64,000 nucleotides of DNA from NCBI GenBank assembly GCA_035543115.1, contig DATKKF010000004.1, positions 1 through 64,000 on the forward strand, read 5' to 3'. Below, in pieces: positions 29,548 to 37,529 of the stretch (its first letter is position 1; each line of letters starts with the position of its first letter). Origin of the DNA: RPRB01 sp035543115 (GTDB taxonomy: Bacteria > Myxococcota > Myxococcia > Myxococcales > Myxococcaceae). The notes below the pieces were generated by a model. It ran no database searches. It saw only the letters and a list, made by a program, of their open reading frames with translations, and was not told the DNA's origin. Position numbers and translations under genes: made by a program.

Positions 29548-30033
29548 TCAGCCCTGCGCGGCGGCAGCGGCCTTGGCCTTGCCCTTCTTGCCCTTGGGAG
29601 CCGGGGCAGCGGGGGCCGGAGCCTCCGGAGCACCCTCGGAGGCCGGGGCGGCGGCCGGAACAGCCGCGGGGTGAGCCTCGACCAGCTCTTCCTGGGTGTC
29701 CACGCGGCTCGCCTTGCCGCGGAGATCGCGGAGGTAGAACAGACGGTTGTGCCGCACGTCACCGCGGGTCAGCACCTCGATGCGCTCGTAGCGGGGGCTG
29801 TGCAGCGGAAAGATGCGCTCCACGCCGACCCCGTAGGACATCTTCCGGACGGTGAAGGTCGCGCGGTTGGCTCCCTTGGTCTTGCGGATGACCACGCCCT
29901 CGAACGGCTGCACGCGCTCCTTCTCGCCCTCACGGACCTTCCAGTGCACGCGGACCGTGTCACCGGTGCGGAAGTCGGTGACGTCCTTCCGCAGCTGCTT
30001 CGACTCGATGTATTCCAGGGCGCTCGGGCGCAT
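29548..30033 (-). CDS. rplS: 50S ribosomal protein L19 with C-terminal Ala/Pro/Lys extension
   Basis: L19, at the 30S-50S interface, 161 residues against about 115-120 in most bacteria. The core shows DFRTGDTVRVHWKVREG, KERVQPFEGVVIRKTKG, TFTVRKMSYGVGVERIFPLH and RRGD-like VLTRGDVRHNRLFYLRDLRG. After the core an Ala/Pro/Lys-rich tail of about 40 residues (PAPAAPAPKGKKGKAKAAAA) is appended. The ATG at 30033 follows trmD by about 77 nt in the rpsP operon. Confidence 0.96.
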   Translation of the reverse strand: MRPSALEYIESKQLRKDVTDFRTGDTVRVHWKVREGEKERVQPFEGVVIRKTKGANRATFTVRKMSYGVGVERIFPLHSPRYERIEVLTRGDVRHNRLFYLRDLRGKASRVDTQEELVEAHPAAVPAAAPASEGAPEAPAPAAPAPKGKKGKAKAAAAAQG

Positions 30034-30110
30034 GGCGACTGACTCCAAACGGATGGGAGCCGGGCCAGATAGCAGACGGGGCGTCCGGTCGCAAGGACAA
30101 GCCCCCGGAT

Positions 30111-30845
<735 letters not shown>

Positions 30846-30857
30846 GGCCGCCTCTCC

Positions 30858-31376
30858 CTACTCCAGCATCTCCGGAGGGCGGACGACGAGCACTCCGGCG
30901 TCGACGTCCACCTCGGGAACGAACTCGTCGACGAACGGGACGACCAGGGGCTCGGGACCGGTGCCCTCGATGACCAGGTTGGGGACCGGGCCGGTGTTCC
31001 AGACTTCCGTCACCCGGCCCAGCGGCGCCCCGTCGGGGGTGCGCGCCTCGAGCCCCACCAGGTCTCCCTGGAACCATTCGCCCTCGGCGGGCTGCGGGAG
31101 GTCCTCCCGATGGACGAGCACGGTGGCGCCCTTGAAGGCCTCGGCGGCCGAACGCGAGGTCACGCCGCTGAGGCAGACCAGCGTGGTGTCGGTCGCGCGC
31201 CGCGCGCGGGTGACCTCGACGTCCCGCTCCTCGCCAGATCGAAGCCGGAGCACCAGTCGATGCACCTGGGCGAGCGCCTCGGACTCGGGGTCGAAGGTGC
31301 GCACCGCCAGCTCACCCTCGAGCCCGTGCAGGCGCGCCACGTACCCCACCTCCAGCGTGGGGCGCGGCGGGCTCAT
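30858..31376 (-). CDS. rimM: Ribosome maturation factor RimM
   Basis: A 172-residue factor for 30S head assembly that binds ribosomal protein S19. It has an N-terminal beta-barrel (VGYVARLHGLEGELAVRTF) and a PRC-barrel C-terminal domain (EWFQGDLVGLEARTPDGAPL, LVVPFVDEFVPEVDV). The ATG overlaps the khpA stop by 4 nt. Confidence 0.95.
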   Translation of the reverse strand: MSPPRPTLEVGYVARLHGLEGELAVRTFDPESEALAQVHRLVLRLRSGEERDVEVTRARRATDTTLVCLSGVTSRSAAEAFKGATVLVHREDLPQPAEGEWFQGDLVGLEARTPDGAPLGRVTEVWNTGPVPNLVIEGTGPEPLVVPFVDEFVPEVDVDAGVLVVRPPEMLE

Positions 31377-31654
31377 CCGGCCGGCGGAGGCTCGGAGGGC
31401 GGAGGCGGAGCGGCGATCCGACGGTCATCCAGCACCTCCAGCCGCGCCTTCACCCCGCGCCGCTGGGCGGCGACCGAGAGCAGCGTCCGGATGGCGTTCA
31501 CGGTGCGGCCATCGCGGCCGATGACCTTGCCCACATCCTCGGGGGCGACCTTCAGCTCGAACAGCGTGCCGCCGTCTGCCGGCTGGCTTCGCAGCTCGAC
31601 CTGGTCCGGGCGGTCCACCAGTCCCCGGGCCAGGGACATCAACAGCTCCTCCAC
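31373..31654 (-). CDS. khpA: KhpA-type KH-domain RNA-binding protein
   Basis: A small KH protein of 93 residues with the GxxG loop GKVIGRDGRTVNAIRTLLS. These proteins bind RNA, usually with KhpB, and are encoded between rpsP and rimM in many bacteria, as here. The start is a GTG at 31654. The C-terminus adds a short Pro-rich tail (IAAPPPPSEPPPAG). Confidence 0.93.
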   Translation of the reverse strand: MEELLMSLARGLVDRPDQVELRSQPADGGTLFELKVAPEDVGKVIGRDGRTVNAIRTLLSVAAQRRGVKARLEVLDDRRIAAPPPPSEPPPAG

Positions 31655-31662
31655 GGCCTTCC

Positions 31663-31914
31663 TCAGGCCTTGGGGGTCTTGCTGGCCCGCTTGATCAACC
31701 CTGCCACGGTCTCCGACGGGGTCGCGCCCGCCTTGAGCCAGTGCTCGAGGCGTTCCTGCTGGAACTCGATCTTCGGGGGCTCGAGGTTCGGGTCGTAGGC
31801 CCCGATGGCCTCGATGAACTTGCCATCCCGCGGGTTACGCGAGTCGGTGGCAACCACGTGGTAATACGGCATCTTCTTTGCGCCCGCTCGCGCGAGCCGA
31901 AGCACGACAGCCAT
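31663..31914 (-). CDS. rpsP: 30S ribosomal protein S16
   Basis: An 83-residue S16 opening VVLRLARAGAKKMPYYHVVA and continuing SRNPRDGKFIEAIGAYDPN, both diagnostic. It is the first gene of the rpsP-khpA-rimM-trmD-rplS operon. A strong sigma70 promoter precedes it (31942-31970). Confidence 0.97.
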   Translation of the reverse strand: MAVVLRLARAGAKKMPYYHVVATDSRNPRDGKFIEAIGAYDPNLEPPKIEFQQERLEHWLKAGATPSETVAGLIKRASKTPKA

Positions 31915-31941
31915 GAATCCTCTCCGTCTTGGGAACGCGCG

Positions 31942-31970
31942 GGATTAGCCGCGGCTCGGCTGCTTGTCAA
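31942..31970 (-). promoter_or_regulatory. Sigma70 promoter of rpsP operon
   Basis: On the minus strand a perfect -35 TTGACA (plus-strand 31965-31970) and a -10 TAATCC (31942-31947) are separated by exactly 17 bp. They lie about 28-50 nt upstream of the rpsP ATG. This is one of the few consensus housekeeping promoters visible in the window and suits a ribosomal operon. Confidence 0.8.
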
Positions 31971-32163
31971 GAACGGCTCGGGATGTCGAGGGGTTATGTC
32001 ACGGCGGCCGCGTCCGAGGTCCGGGTCGAGGATTCTCCGGCCCGATGGTCATCAGGACCTGGGCGGCCGCGGCAAGGTCTAGGGCACGCCGCGCGGAACC
32101 CGGGCCATGGGCGTCCAGCTCGCACCACCGTCGGGAGGGCCATGCTGCCCATCGCTTTCGCGC

Positions 32164-33291
32164 TCAGGCGGTCGCGCCGCCTGGTGATTCGTGCGATGCG
32201 GCGCCTGGGCCCTGGCGGTTGGCGAGCTGGCCACAGGCCGCGGCGATGTCACGGCCGCGGTTCTCACGGATGAAGGCCGCCACGTGGCCCCGGGCGAGGA
32301 TCTCGCGGAAGGCCTCCGCCCGCTCCTCGCCGGTGGTGAAGAACCCCAGGCCCGGGTTCTCGTTGTAGGGGATGAGGTTCACCTTGGCGGGGACGTCACG
32401 GAGTAGCTCGACCAGCCGTTCGGCGTCCTCGTCGCCGTCGTTCACCCCCCGGAGGAGCACGTACTCGAAGGTGATGCGCCGCCCCTGACGCAAGGGGAAG
32501 TGCCGGCACGCCTCCATCAGGTCGGCGATCTTCCACTTCCGGTTCACCGGCATCAGCTCGTCCCGCTGCTGGTCGGTGCTGGCATTGAGCGAGATGGCGA
32601 GCTTCACGTCGGTCTCTGCACCGAGCCGGGCGATCATCGGGACCAGGCCCACGGTGGAGACGGTGATGTGGCGGTGCGAGAAGTTCGGCCCGTCCTCGGA
32701 CTGAAGGATGTGCAGCGCATCCTTGAGGTTCTCGAAATTGTGCAGCGGTTCGCCCATCCCCATAAAGACCAGGTTGGTGAGCGGACGGGTCAGCGCCAGG
32801 CCCTCGTTGCGCGCGATCTCGCGGTTGACGGTGTGCACCTGGGAGACGATCTCCGCGGCGGTGAGGTTGCGAAGGAGACCGAGCGTTCCGGTCATGCAGA
32901 ACTTGCAGGCCATCGCGCAGCCGACCTGGGTGGAGACACAGAGGGTCCTCCGGTCGGTGGCCGGCATGTAGACGCTCTCGATGAGCCGGCCGTCCCGGGC
33001 GCGAAAGCGATACTTGATGGTCCCGTCGCTGCTGCGCTGCTCGAGGTCCTTGGCCAGCGGCTCGAGCGCGCCCCGCTCGCGGAGCTTGGCCCGGAGCGAC
33101 TTCGAGAGGTCCGTCATCTGGTCGAAGTCGGTGACGCCGCGCTGGTGGATCCACCGGTAGAGCTGCCGCGCGTGGAACGGACGCTCCCCGAGCTCATCGA
33201 CGATGAGGCGCGTCAGCTGCTCGAGCGGGAGACCCAGGAGGTCGAGCGGGGAAGCCGGTGCGGCGGAGGACATCGCATCGGCGTCTAACAT
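32164..33291 (-). CDS. rlmN: Dual-specificity 23S rRNA A2503/tRNA A37 methyltransferase RlmN
   Basis: A radical-SAM methylase of about 375 residues. The CxxxCxxC cluster motif is at C125, C129 and C132 (VGCAMACKFCMTGTLGLLRN). FMGMGEPLHNFENL, HITVSTVGLVP, LAISLNAS and RITFEYVLLRGVND complete the RlmN signature. The second catalytic Cys and C-terminal region appear intact. Start choice is uncertain: ATG 33291, an upstream TTG at 33300 or an internal ATG at 33273. Confidence 0.95.
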   Translation of the reverse strand: MLDADAMSSAAPASPLDLLGLPLEQLTRLIVDELGERPFHARQLYRWIHQRGVTDFDQMTDLSKSLRAKLRERGALEPLAKDLEQRSSDGTIKYRFRARDGRLIESVYMPATDRRTLCVSTQVGCAMACKFCMTGTLGLLRNLTAAEIVSQVHTVNREIARNEGLALTRPLTNLVFMGMGEPLHNFENLKDALHILQSEDGPNFSHRHITVSTVGLVPMIARLGAETDVKLAISLNASTDQQRDELMPVNRKWKIADLMEACRHFPLRQGRRITFEYVLLRGVNDGDEDAERLVELLRDVPAKVNLIPYNENPGLGFFTTGEERAEAFREILARGHVAAFIRENRGRDIAAACGQLANRQGPGAASHESPGGATA

Positions 33292-33358
33292 CGGATCCAA
33301 CGCGCCGCAGAACCCGAGCCGCCGAGAGACTGCCTACCCCAGTCCAAGGAGGGCGGCG

Positions 33359-33635
33359 ATGGGCACGACGTTCCCTGACGGGGACGTCGCCTTGCGCGAC
33401 GGGCGGACCGTTCACCTCCGCGCCGTCGGGCCGGCAGACGAGGCGGAGCTCGTGCGGCTTTCGGCCCCGATGCGGCGGGGCTGGACTCGCAACCACACTG
33501 ATGAATGCGCTGATCGACGCGGCAAGACCGTGAACCAGCCAATGCTGCGCCTGGCGAAGCGTCTCGGGTTCACATCTCGAGCCGGACCCCGACGATGGCT
33601 CGGTCCGCATCTGCCGGCTACGCCTCGAATCCTAG
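33359..33635 (+). pseudogene. Decayed GNAT acetyltransferase
   Basis: A gene start with a good ribosome-binding site (AAGGAGG before ATG 33359) begins in one frame with DGRTVHLRAVGPADEAELVRL, a typical GNAT N-terminus. The next GNAT motif, GLATTLMNALIDAARP, is in a different frame. NQPMLRLAKRLGFT, part of the acetyl-CoA-binding region, returns to the first frame. The expected ending LEPDPDDGSVRICRLRLES is in a third frame before TAG 33633-33635. Much of the middle is deleted, so the gene is a frameshifted and shortened relic. Confidence 0.75.
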
Positions 33636-33644
33636 ATCCTGCTC

Positions 33645-34916
33645 TCACCCGAGCCGCGTCTCGACCCAGCTGGCGACGGCGAGGAGCGCTGCCTCGGCGC
33701 GGGGCGCACCGACCAGCTGGACGCCGAGCGGGAGCCCCGATGGCCCGGCGCCCGCGGGGAGCGCGATGGCCGGGAAGCCGAGGAGCGTCACCACGCGGTT
33801 GAACACGGGGTCGCCGGTGCTGGTGAGGCCCTCGGGAGCCTCGCCCGGGGCGCTCGGGGTGAGCAGCACGTCGAGGTCGGCGAGCAGCTTCGTCGCCCCG
33901 GTCCGGGCTCGTCCGGCCCGGACCTTCACCGCGCGGACCTCCTCCGGACGCGCGGCGGCCCCGCGGTCGAGCAGTTCGGTGAGCTGGGGGCTCAGCGCGC
34001 CGCTCCTTTGCAGGCCGCCGAACGACGTGACCGCCTCGACCGCCATGATCAGCGCCTGGCCCTCGGCGAGGAGCGCCTCCTCCGGAAGCGGACCCACCTC
34101 GCGGACGGTGGCCCCCGCCCGGGAGAGCACCCCGGCGACCTCTTCCACCCGGTGCTGCATCGGCGCCGTGGCAGCTGCCCACTGGGCGCTCCGCCACAGC
34201 CCGATGCGGGGGGAGCGGGGAAGCTCCCGGATCTCGATGGGCGCCCCGAGCGCCGTGAGGAGCGGCGCGACGTCGGCCACCTCACGGACCAGGACCCCCA
34301 ATGTGTCGAGGGACGGGGCAAACGGGTGCACACCCTCGAGAGAGAGGAGGTCGTGCGAGGGTTTGAAGCCCACCACGCCGCAGTACGCCGCGGGGCGGAT
34401 GATCGAGCCGGCGGTCTGCGTCCCGAGCGCTGCAGGCGCCATCCGGTCGGCCACCGCGGCGGCGGACCCGCTCGAGGAGCCACCCGGGGTGTGGGCCAGG
34501 TTCCGCGGATTGCGAGTCGGCCCCGGGGCGAAGAAGGCCAGCTCGGTGGTGACGGTCTTCCCGAGGACGACGGCGCCGGCGGCGCGCAGGGCGGCCACGC
34601 AGGCGGCGTCCCTCGTCGGGCGGCGACCGAGGTACAGCGGCGTCCCGCACTCGGTGGGGGCGTCGGCGGTGTCGATGATGTCCTTGATCCCGACCGGGAG
34701 CCCGTACAGCGGAGGCCGGCGCGGACCTGCATCGACCGCGCGTGCGGCGGCGAGTGCCTGCTCGGGGTCCAGCCAGGCCCAGGCGTGGATCCGGGGCTCG
34801 TCCTGAGCGATGCGGTCGAGGCAGGCCCGCACGAGCGCCTCGGAGGTGAGCGCACCGCGCTGGAGCAGCGAGATGGCCGCCGCTGCCCCGAGCTCCTCGA
34901 TCGGTCCCGTGCTCAT
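33645..34916 (-). CDS. Amidase-signature family hydrolase
   Basis: A 423-residue amidase of the Ser-cisSer-Lys class. K78 sits in GIKDIIDTADAPTECGTPL, the serine loop is GGSSSGSAAAVADR near 146-159, and the nucleophile is in TQTAGSIIRPAAYCGVVGFK (S171). Related enzymes hydrolyse amides, allophanate or the amide of Gln-tRNA precursors. GatA itself is longer and this has no gatB or gatC beside it, so a stand-alone amidase is likelier. The ATG at 34916 gives the family-typical start; the ribosome-binding site is weak. Confidence 0.85.
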   Translation of the reverse strand: MSTGPIEELGAAAAISLLQRGALTSEALVRACLDRIAQDEPRIHAWAWLDPEQALAAARAVDAGPRRPPLYGLPVGIKDIIDTADAPTECGTPLYLGRRPTRDAACVAALRAAGAVVLGKTVTTELAFFAPGPTRNPRNLAHTPGGSSSGSAAAVADRMAPAALGTQTAGSIIRPAAYCGVVGFKPSHDLLSLEGVHPFAPSLDTLGVLVREVADVAPLLTALGAPIEIRELPRSPRIGLWRSAQWAAATAPMQHRVEEVAGVLSRAGATVREVGPLPEEALLAEGQALIMAVEAVTSFGGLQRSGALSPQLTELLDRGAAARPEEVRAVKVRAGRARTGATKLLADLDVLLTPSAPGEAPEGLTSTGDPVFNRVVTLLGFPAIALPAGAGPSGLPLGVQLVGAPRAEAALLAVASWVETRLG

Positions 34917-35052
34917 GGCTGGGGCAGAGACTACGGGCGGAGGGGGGCCGCGCGCGAGGCGAGTCGAGGCCATGCGCGACTCCGGCTCGCCCCAAGGCTC
35001 CCGGCCGGGCACACCCCCCGTGCCGGGTTCCCCGGCGACGAGCGGCCGCGGC

Positions 35053-36267
35053 TCAGCGTTTCGCGCGGAAGAACGCCCGGAGCCGCGGGGCGATGCGCTC
35101 CCGGAACCGCCGGCCGCTGAACGTCCCGTAGTGCCCAGCCCCCTCCTGGAGGTGGTGCTCCTTCCAGCCTGCAGGGACCGAGGAGAGCAGGCCGTGGGCG
35201 GCGTACGTCTGCCCCGGGGTGGTGATGTCGTCGTCCTGACCCTCGACGGTCATCAGCGCGGTCCGGCGAATGGCGTCGAGCGGCACCGGCTTTCCGCGGT
35301 GCAGCATCTTGCCCTCCGGCAGGCTGTGCCGGTGGAACACGTGCTGCACGGTCTCCAGGTAGAACTCCGCCGGCAGGTCCATCACCGCGAAGTACTCGTC
35401 GTAGAACCTGCGGCGCTTGTCGGCGGACTCGAGCTCGCCCTTCACCACGTCCTTGAACAGGCTGACGTGGGCGTCCACGTGCCGGTGCGGATCGAGGGAC
35501 ATGAACGACCAGAGCTGCAGGATGCCCGGGTAGACCCGCCGGCCCGACCCCGGATGCCCGACCGGGACGCGGTGGATGACCATCCCCTCCAGCGACTTGA
35601 GGGAGTGCACCCGCGCGAACTGGTTCACCGAGGAGGGGTTCACCCGGGTGTCCACCGGGCCGGAGATGAGGACCATGCTCGCCGGCTGCGCCGGGTCTTC
35701 TGCCTCGGCGAGCATCGCGGTGGCGACGAGCACCGGCACCGCGGGCTGGCAGACCGACAGAACGTGCACGTCGGGGCCGAGCTCCCTGAGGTGCGCGATG
35801 AGCAGATCCACGTAGTCGGCGAGGTCGAACTTCCCCGCAGAGAGCGGGACCATCCGCGCGTCCACCCAGTCGGTGATGTACAGGTCGTGGTCGGGCAGCA
35901 GCTCCCGCACCGTCTCCCGGAGCAGGGTGGCGTGGTGGCCCGAGAGCGGGGCGACGATCAGCACCCGCGGATCGTGGCGGGTGACGTCCCGCTCGAAGTG
36001 CAGCAGCCGGCAGAACGGCGTCTCGTGCACCAGCTGCTCGTGCACCGCGACCTCTCGCGCGTCGATGACCGTCGTCTCCAGGCCGAAGGACGGCTTCGGG
36101 TACATGGCCGTGGCCCGCTCCACCAGCTCGGCGGCCGCGGCAAGCGCCCGCACCGGCGGAAGCACCGACGCCGGGTTGAACGGGTGGGTCCACGCCGTCC
36201 GGAGCATCGACGCCCAGGTGTGGATCGGAAGCGCGAATGCTCGGCCGAGGTCGTGGGCGAAGTACAT
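35053..36267 (-). CDS. phaZ: Intracellular PHA depolymerase PhaZ
   Basis: A 404-residue alpha/beta hydrolase that releases monomers from stored PHA. N-terminal MYFAHDLGRAFALPIHTW is typical, VLIVAPLSGHHATLLRETV and LYITDWVDARMVPL fit the family, and the nucleophile motif VLSVCQPAVPVL supplies Cys173. LMTVEGQDDDITTPGQT and HHLQEGAGHYGTFSG contribute the Asp and His. It is divergent from phaR across a 116-nt intergenic region that contains a candidate PhaR site. Confidence 0.92.
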   Translation of the reverse strand: MYFAHDLGRAFALPIHTWASMLRTAWTHPFNPASVLPPVRALAAAAELVERATAMYPKPSFGLETTVIDAREVAVHEQLVHETPFCRLLHFERDVTRHDPRVLIVAPLSGHHATLLRETVRELLPDHDLYITDWVDARMVPLSAGKFDLADYVDLLIAHLRELGPDVHVLSVCQPAVPVLVATAMLAEAEDPAQPASMVLISGPVDTRVNPSSVNQFARVHSLKSLEGMVIHRVPVGHPGSGRRVYPGILQLWSFMSLDPHRHVDAHVSLFKDVVKGELESADKRRRFYDEYFAVMDLPAEFYLETVQHVFHRHSLPEGKMLHRGKPVPLDAIRRTALMTVEGQDDDITTPGQTYAAHGLLSSVPAGWKEHHLQEGAGHYGTFSGRRFRERIAPRLRAFFRAKR

Positions 36268-36327
36268 TGACTCCAGAATCTATTGACCCCCCGCCTGGCG
36301 GTCCAGCGTTTGTTCTCCGGCCCACAT

Positions 36328-36335
36328 TTGCTGCA
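36328..36335. promoter_or_regulatory. Candidate PhaR site in phaZ-phaR intergenic region
   Basis: TTGCTGCA lies between the divergent phaZ and phaR genes. TTGC/GCAA-type motifs also precede the phasin gene at 36867-36877 and 37040-37053. TGC-rich operators of PhaR are described in Paracoccus and Rhodobacter. The assignment here is by resemblance only. Confidence 0.4.
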
Positions 36336-36383
36336 GGCGCACACGGACTTGCCCCGGGCCAACTCCCTGATAGGACTGCACCG

Positions 36384-36860
36384 ATGCTGGTGAAGAAGTA
36401 CGGCAACCGCCGCCTCTACGACACCGAGGAGAGCCGCTACGTCCGGCTGGACGAGATCGGTGAGCGCATTCGCGCCGGGGCAGACGTGCAGGTCGTGGAC
36501 GCCAAGAGCGGCGCGGACCTGACCGCGCCGACCCTCGCCCAGATCATCTTCGAGGACCGGAACGCGGCGCGGCTCCTCCCGGTTCCGCTGCTGCTGCAGC
36601 TCATCCGCCTGGGCGACGAGCCCCTGGCCGACTTCCTCGGGCGGTACGTGAGCTGGGCGATGGAGATGTACCTGCAAGCACGGTCAGGGCTGGGGAGCCT
36701 CTACAACCCCTTCGCCGCGCTCCGGCCCTTCCCCGCTCCGGCGTCGCAGGAACGCCCGCGTCCGCCAGAGCCGGCCACTCAGGACGAGCTCGGGGAGCTC
36801 CGCCGGGAGGTGGCCGCCCTCCGCCGCAGCCTCAAGCGCCGGGCCCCGCGCCGGGGGTGA
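36384..36860 (+). CDS. phaR: PHA synthesis regulator PhaR
   Basis: A 158-residue repressor that senses PHA granules and controls phasin expression. The N-terminal MLVKKYGNRRLYDTEESRYV and AQIIFEDRNAARLLPVPLLL are the PHB/PHA accumulation-regulator DNA-binding and PHB-binding motifs. A Pro-rich linker and a short charged helix end the protein (ELRREVAALRRSLKRR). The start at 36384 matches the family's invariant beginning. It sits immediately upstream of the phasin promoter region and divergent from phaZ. Confidence 0.93.
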   Translation: MLVKKYGNRRLYDTEESRYVRLDEIGERIRAGADVQVVDAKSGADLTAPTLAQIIFEDRNAARLLPVPLLLQLIRLGDEPLADFLGRYVSWAMEMYLQARSGLGSLYNPFAALRPFPAPASQERPRPPEPATQDELGELRREVAALRRSLKRRAPRRG

Positions 36861-36866
36861 AGCTTA

Positions 36867-36949
36867 TTGCACCGCAACATGAGAGGGCTTGACTCCCCGA
36901 GGCCGGGGTGCGACAGGACAGGGACCCGGCACCCCGGGAGGAGACACGA
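36867..36949 (+). promoter_or_regulatory. Phasin promoter region, copy 1 (with TTGC-N3-GCAA operator)
   Basis: TTGCACCGCAA (36867-36877, an inverted TTGC-N3-GCAA) is followed after 11 nt by the -35-like TTGACT (36889-36894). A C/G-rich leader and GGGAGGAGA come next, before an ATG at 36949. The layout matches copy 2 at 37040-37126 element for element. The -10 is unclear. Confidence 0.5.
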
Positions 36950-37125
36950 TGCCTCGGAAGAATGGCTCAGGACATGCCCGGCGAGCGCCGGATGGAAGCC
37001 ACCGGCCTCCGGCGGAACCCGCCGCACCGCTCGCTCGTTTTGCTGCAGTGCAACAAAAATCCCTTGACTCCCCTTCCGGTACTGTTACACGACAGGGGAA
37101 CCCGGATATTCGGGAGGAGAGGACC
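36949..37125 (+). other. In-frame leader reading into the phasin gene
   Basis: An ATG at 36949 with its own GGGAGGAG ribosome-binding site opens a 59-codon frame (MPRKNGSGHARRAPDGSH...) that contains no stop and enters the phasin ATG in frame. Translation from here would give a protein of about 149 residues with the phasin at its C-terminus. The leader has no family resemblance and also contains the second promoter, so it may be a by-product of a promoter duplication. Confidence 0.4.
37040..37091 (+). promoter_or_regulatory. Phasin promoter region, copy 2 with PhaR-like palindrome
   Basis: TTGCTGCAGTGCAA (37040-37053), an imperfect TTGC...GCAA palindrome, precedes -35 TTGACT (37064-37069) by 10 nt. 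TACACG (37086-37091) is a 16-bp-spaced -10 candidate. A strong GGGAGGAGAGG ribosome-binding site then leads to the phasin ATG at 37126. A repressor at the palindrome would sit just upstream of polymerase, consistent with PhaR control. Confidence 0.6.
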
Positions 37126-37398
37126 ATGGATCAGAAGACCGTTTTCACGCAGATGCAGCAGTTCGGGAGCGAGTGGCTCAAGCTGATGGCCGAGTCCACC
37201 AGCCGCTTCACCGCCGCGCTGTCCGAGGTGGAGAAGTTCGAGAAGCAGGGCGTCGCCCAGGCCGTGTCGGCCGTGGACGAGGCCGGCCGCGTGGCCAAGG
37301 AGGCCATCACCGCCGGCGAGCAGATCAGCGCGCAGTGGCGCAAGGCGATGAACGAGTACGCCCAGCGCACGCTCGACCTGATCACCCCCAAGAACTAG
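37126..37398 (+). CDS. phaP: Phasin-like PHA granule protein
   Basis: A 90-residue amphipathic helical protein (MDQKTVFTQMQQFGSEWLKL, then TSRFTAALSEVEKFEKQGVA and AITAGEQISAQWRKAMNEYA). It resembles small phasins that coat PHA granules and bind PhaR-regulated promoters' product. The call rests on composition, helical pattern and location between phaR and the CoA-transferase/phaC genes. The strong ribosome-binding site and the rho-independent terminator downstream suggest a highly expressed single-gene unit. Confidence 0.75.
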   Translation: MDQKTVFTQMQQFGSEWLKLMAESTSRFTAALSEVEKFEKQGVAQAVSAVDEAGRVAKEAITAGEQISAQWRKAMNEYAQRTLDLITPKN

Positions 37399-37440
37399 TC
37401 ACCCCGAAGAACGAGTCGACCAGCGGCAAAGGTTGACACC

Positions 37441-37494
37441 CCGGCGGGTCCCCTGGCGTCATCGGCGCCCGGGGTCGACCCGCCGGTTTTTTTT
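37441..37494 (+). terminator. Rho-independent terminator after phasin
   Basis: A 10-bp stem (CCGGCGGGTC paired with GACCCGCCGG) with a long GC loop is followed by eight T residues at 37487-37494. It separates the phasin transcript from the CoA-transferase/phaC operon. Confidence 0.9.
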
Positions 37495-37529
37495 GTCGAT
37501 CCTCGCCGGTCACAGAAAGGGGGTCGCGG

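Noticed and set aside
27162..29855. Plus-strand frame of nearly 900 codons opposite yraN, the YhaN-like gene and rplS
   Set aside because: Lies across three minus-strand genes and has low-complexity Arg/Gln/Leu composition.
31971..32163. Small plus-strand frames between rpsP and rlmN
   Set aside because: No ribosome-binding site, no motif and no support beyond GC-driven openness; treated as intergenic.
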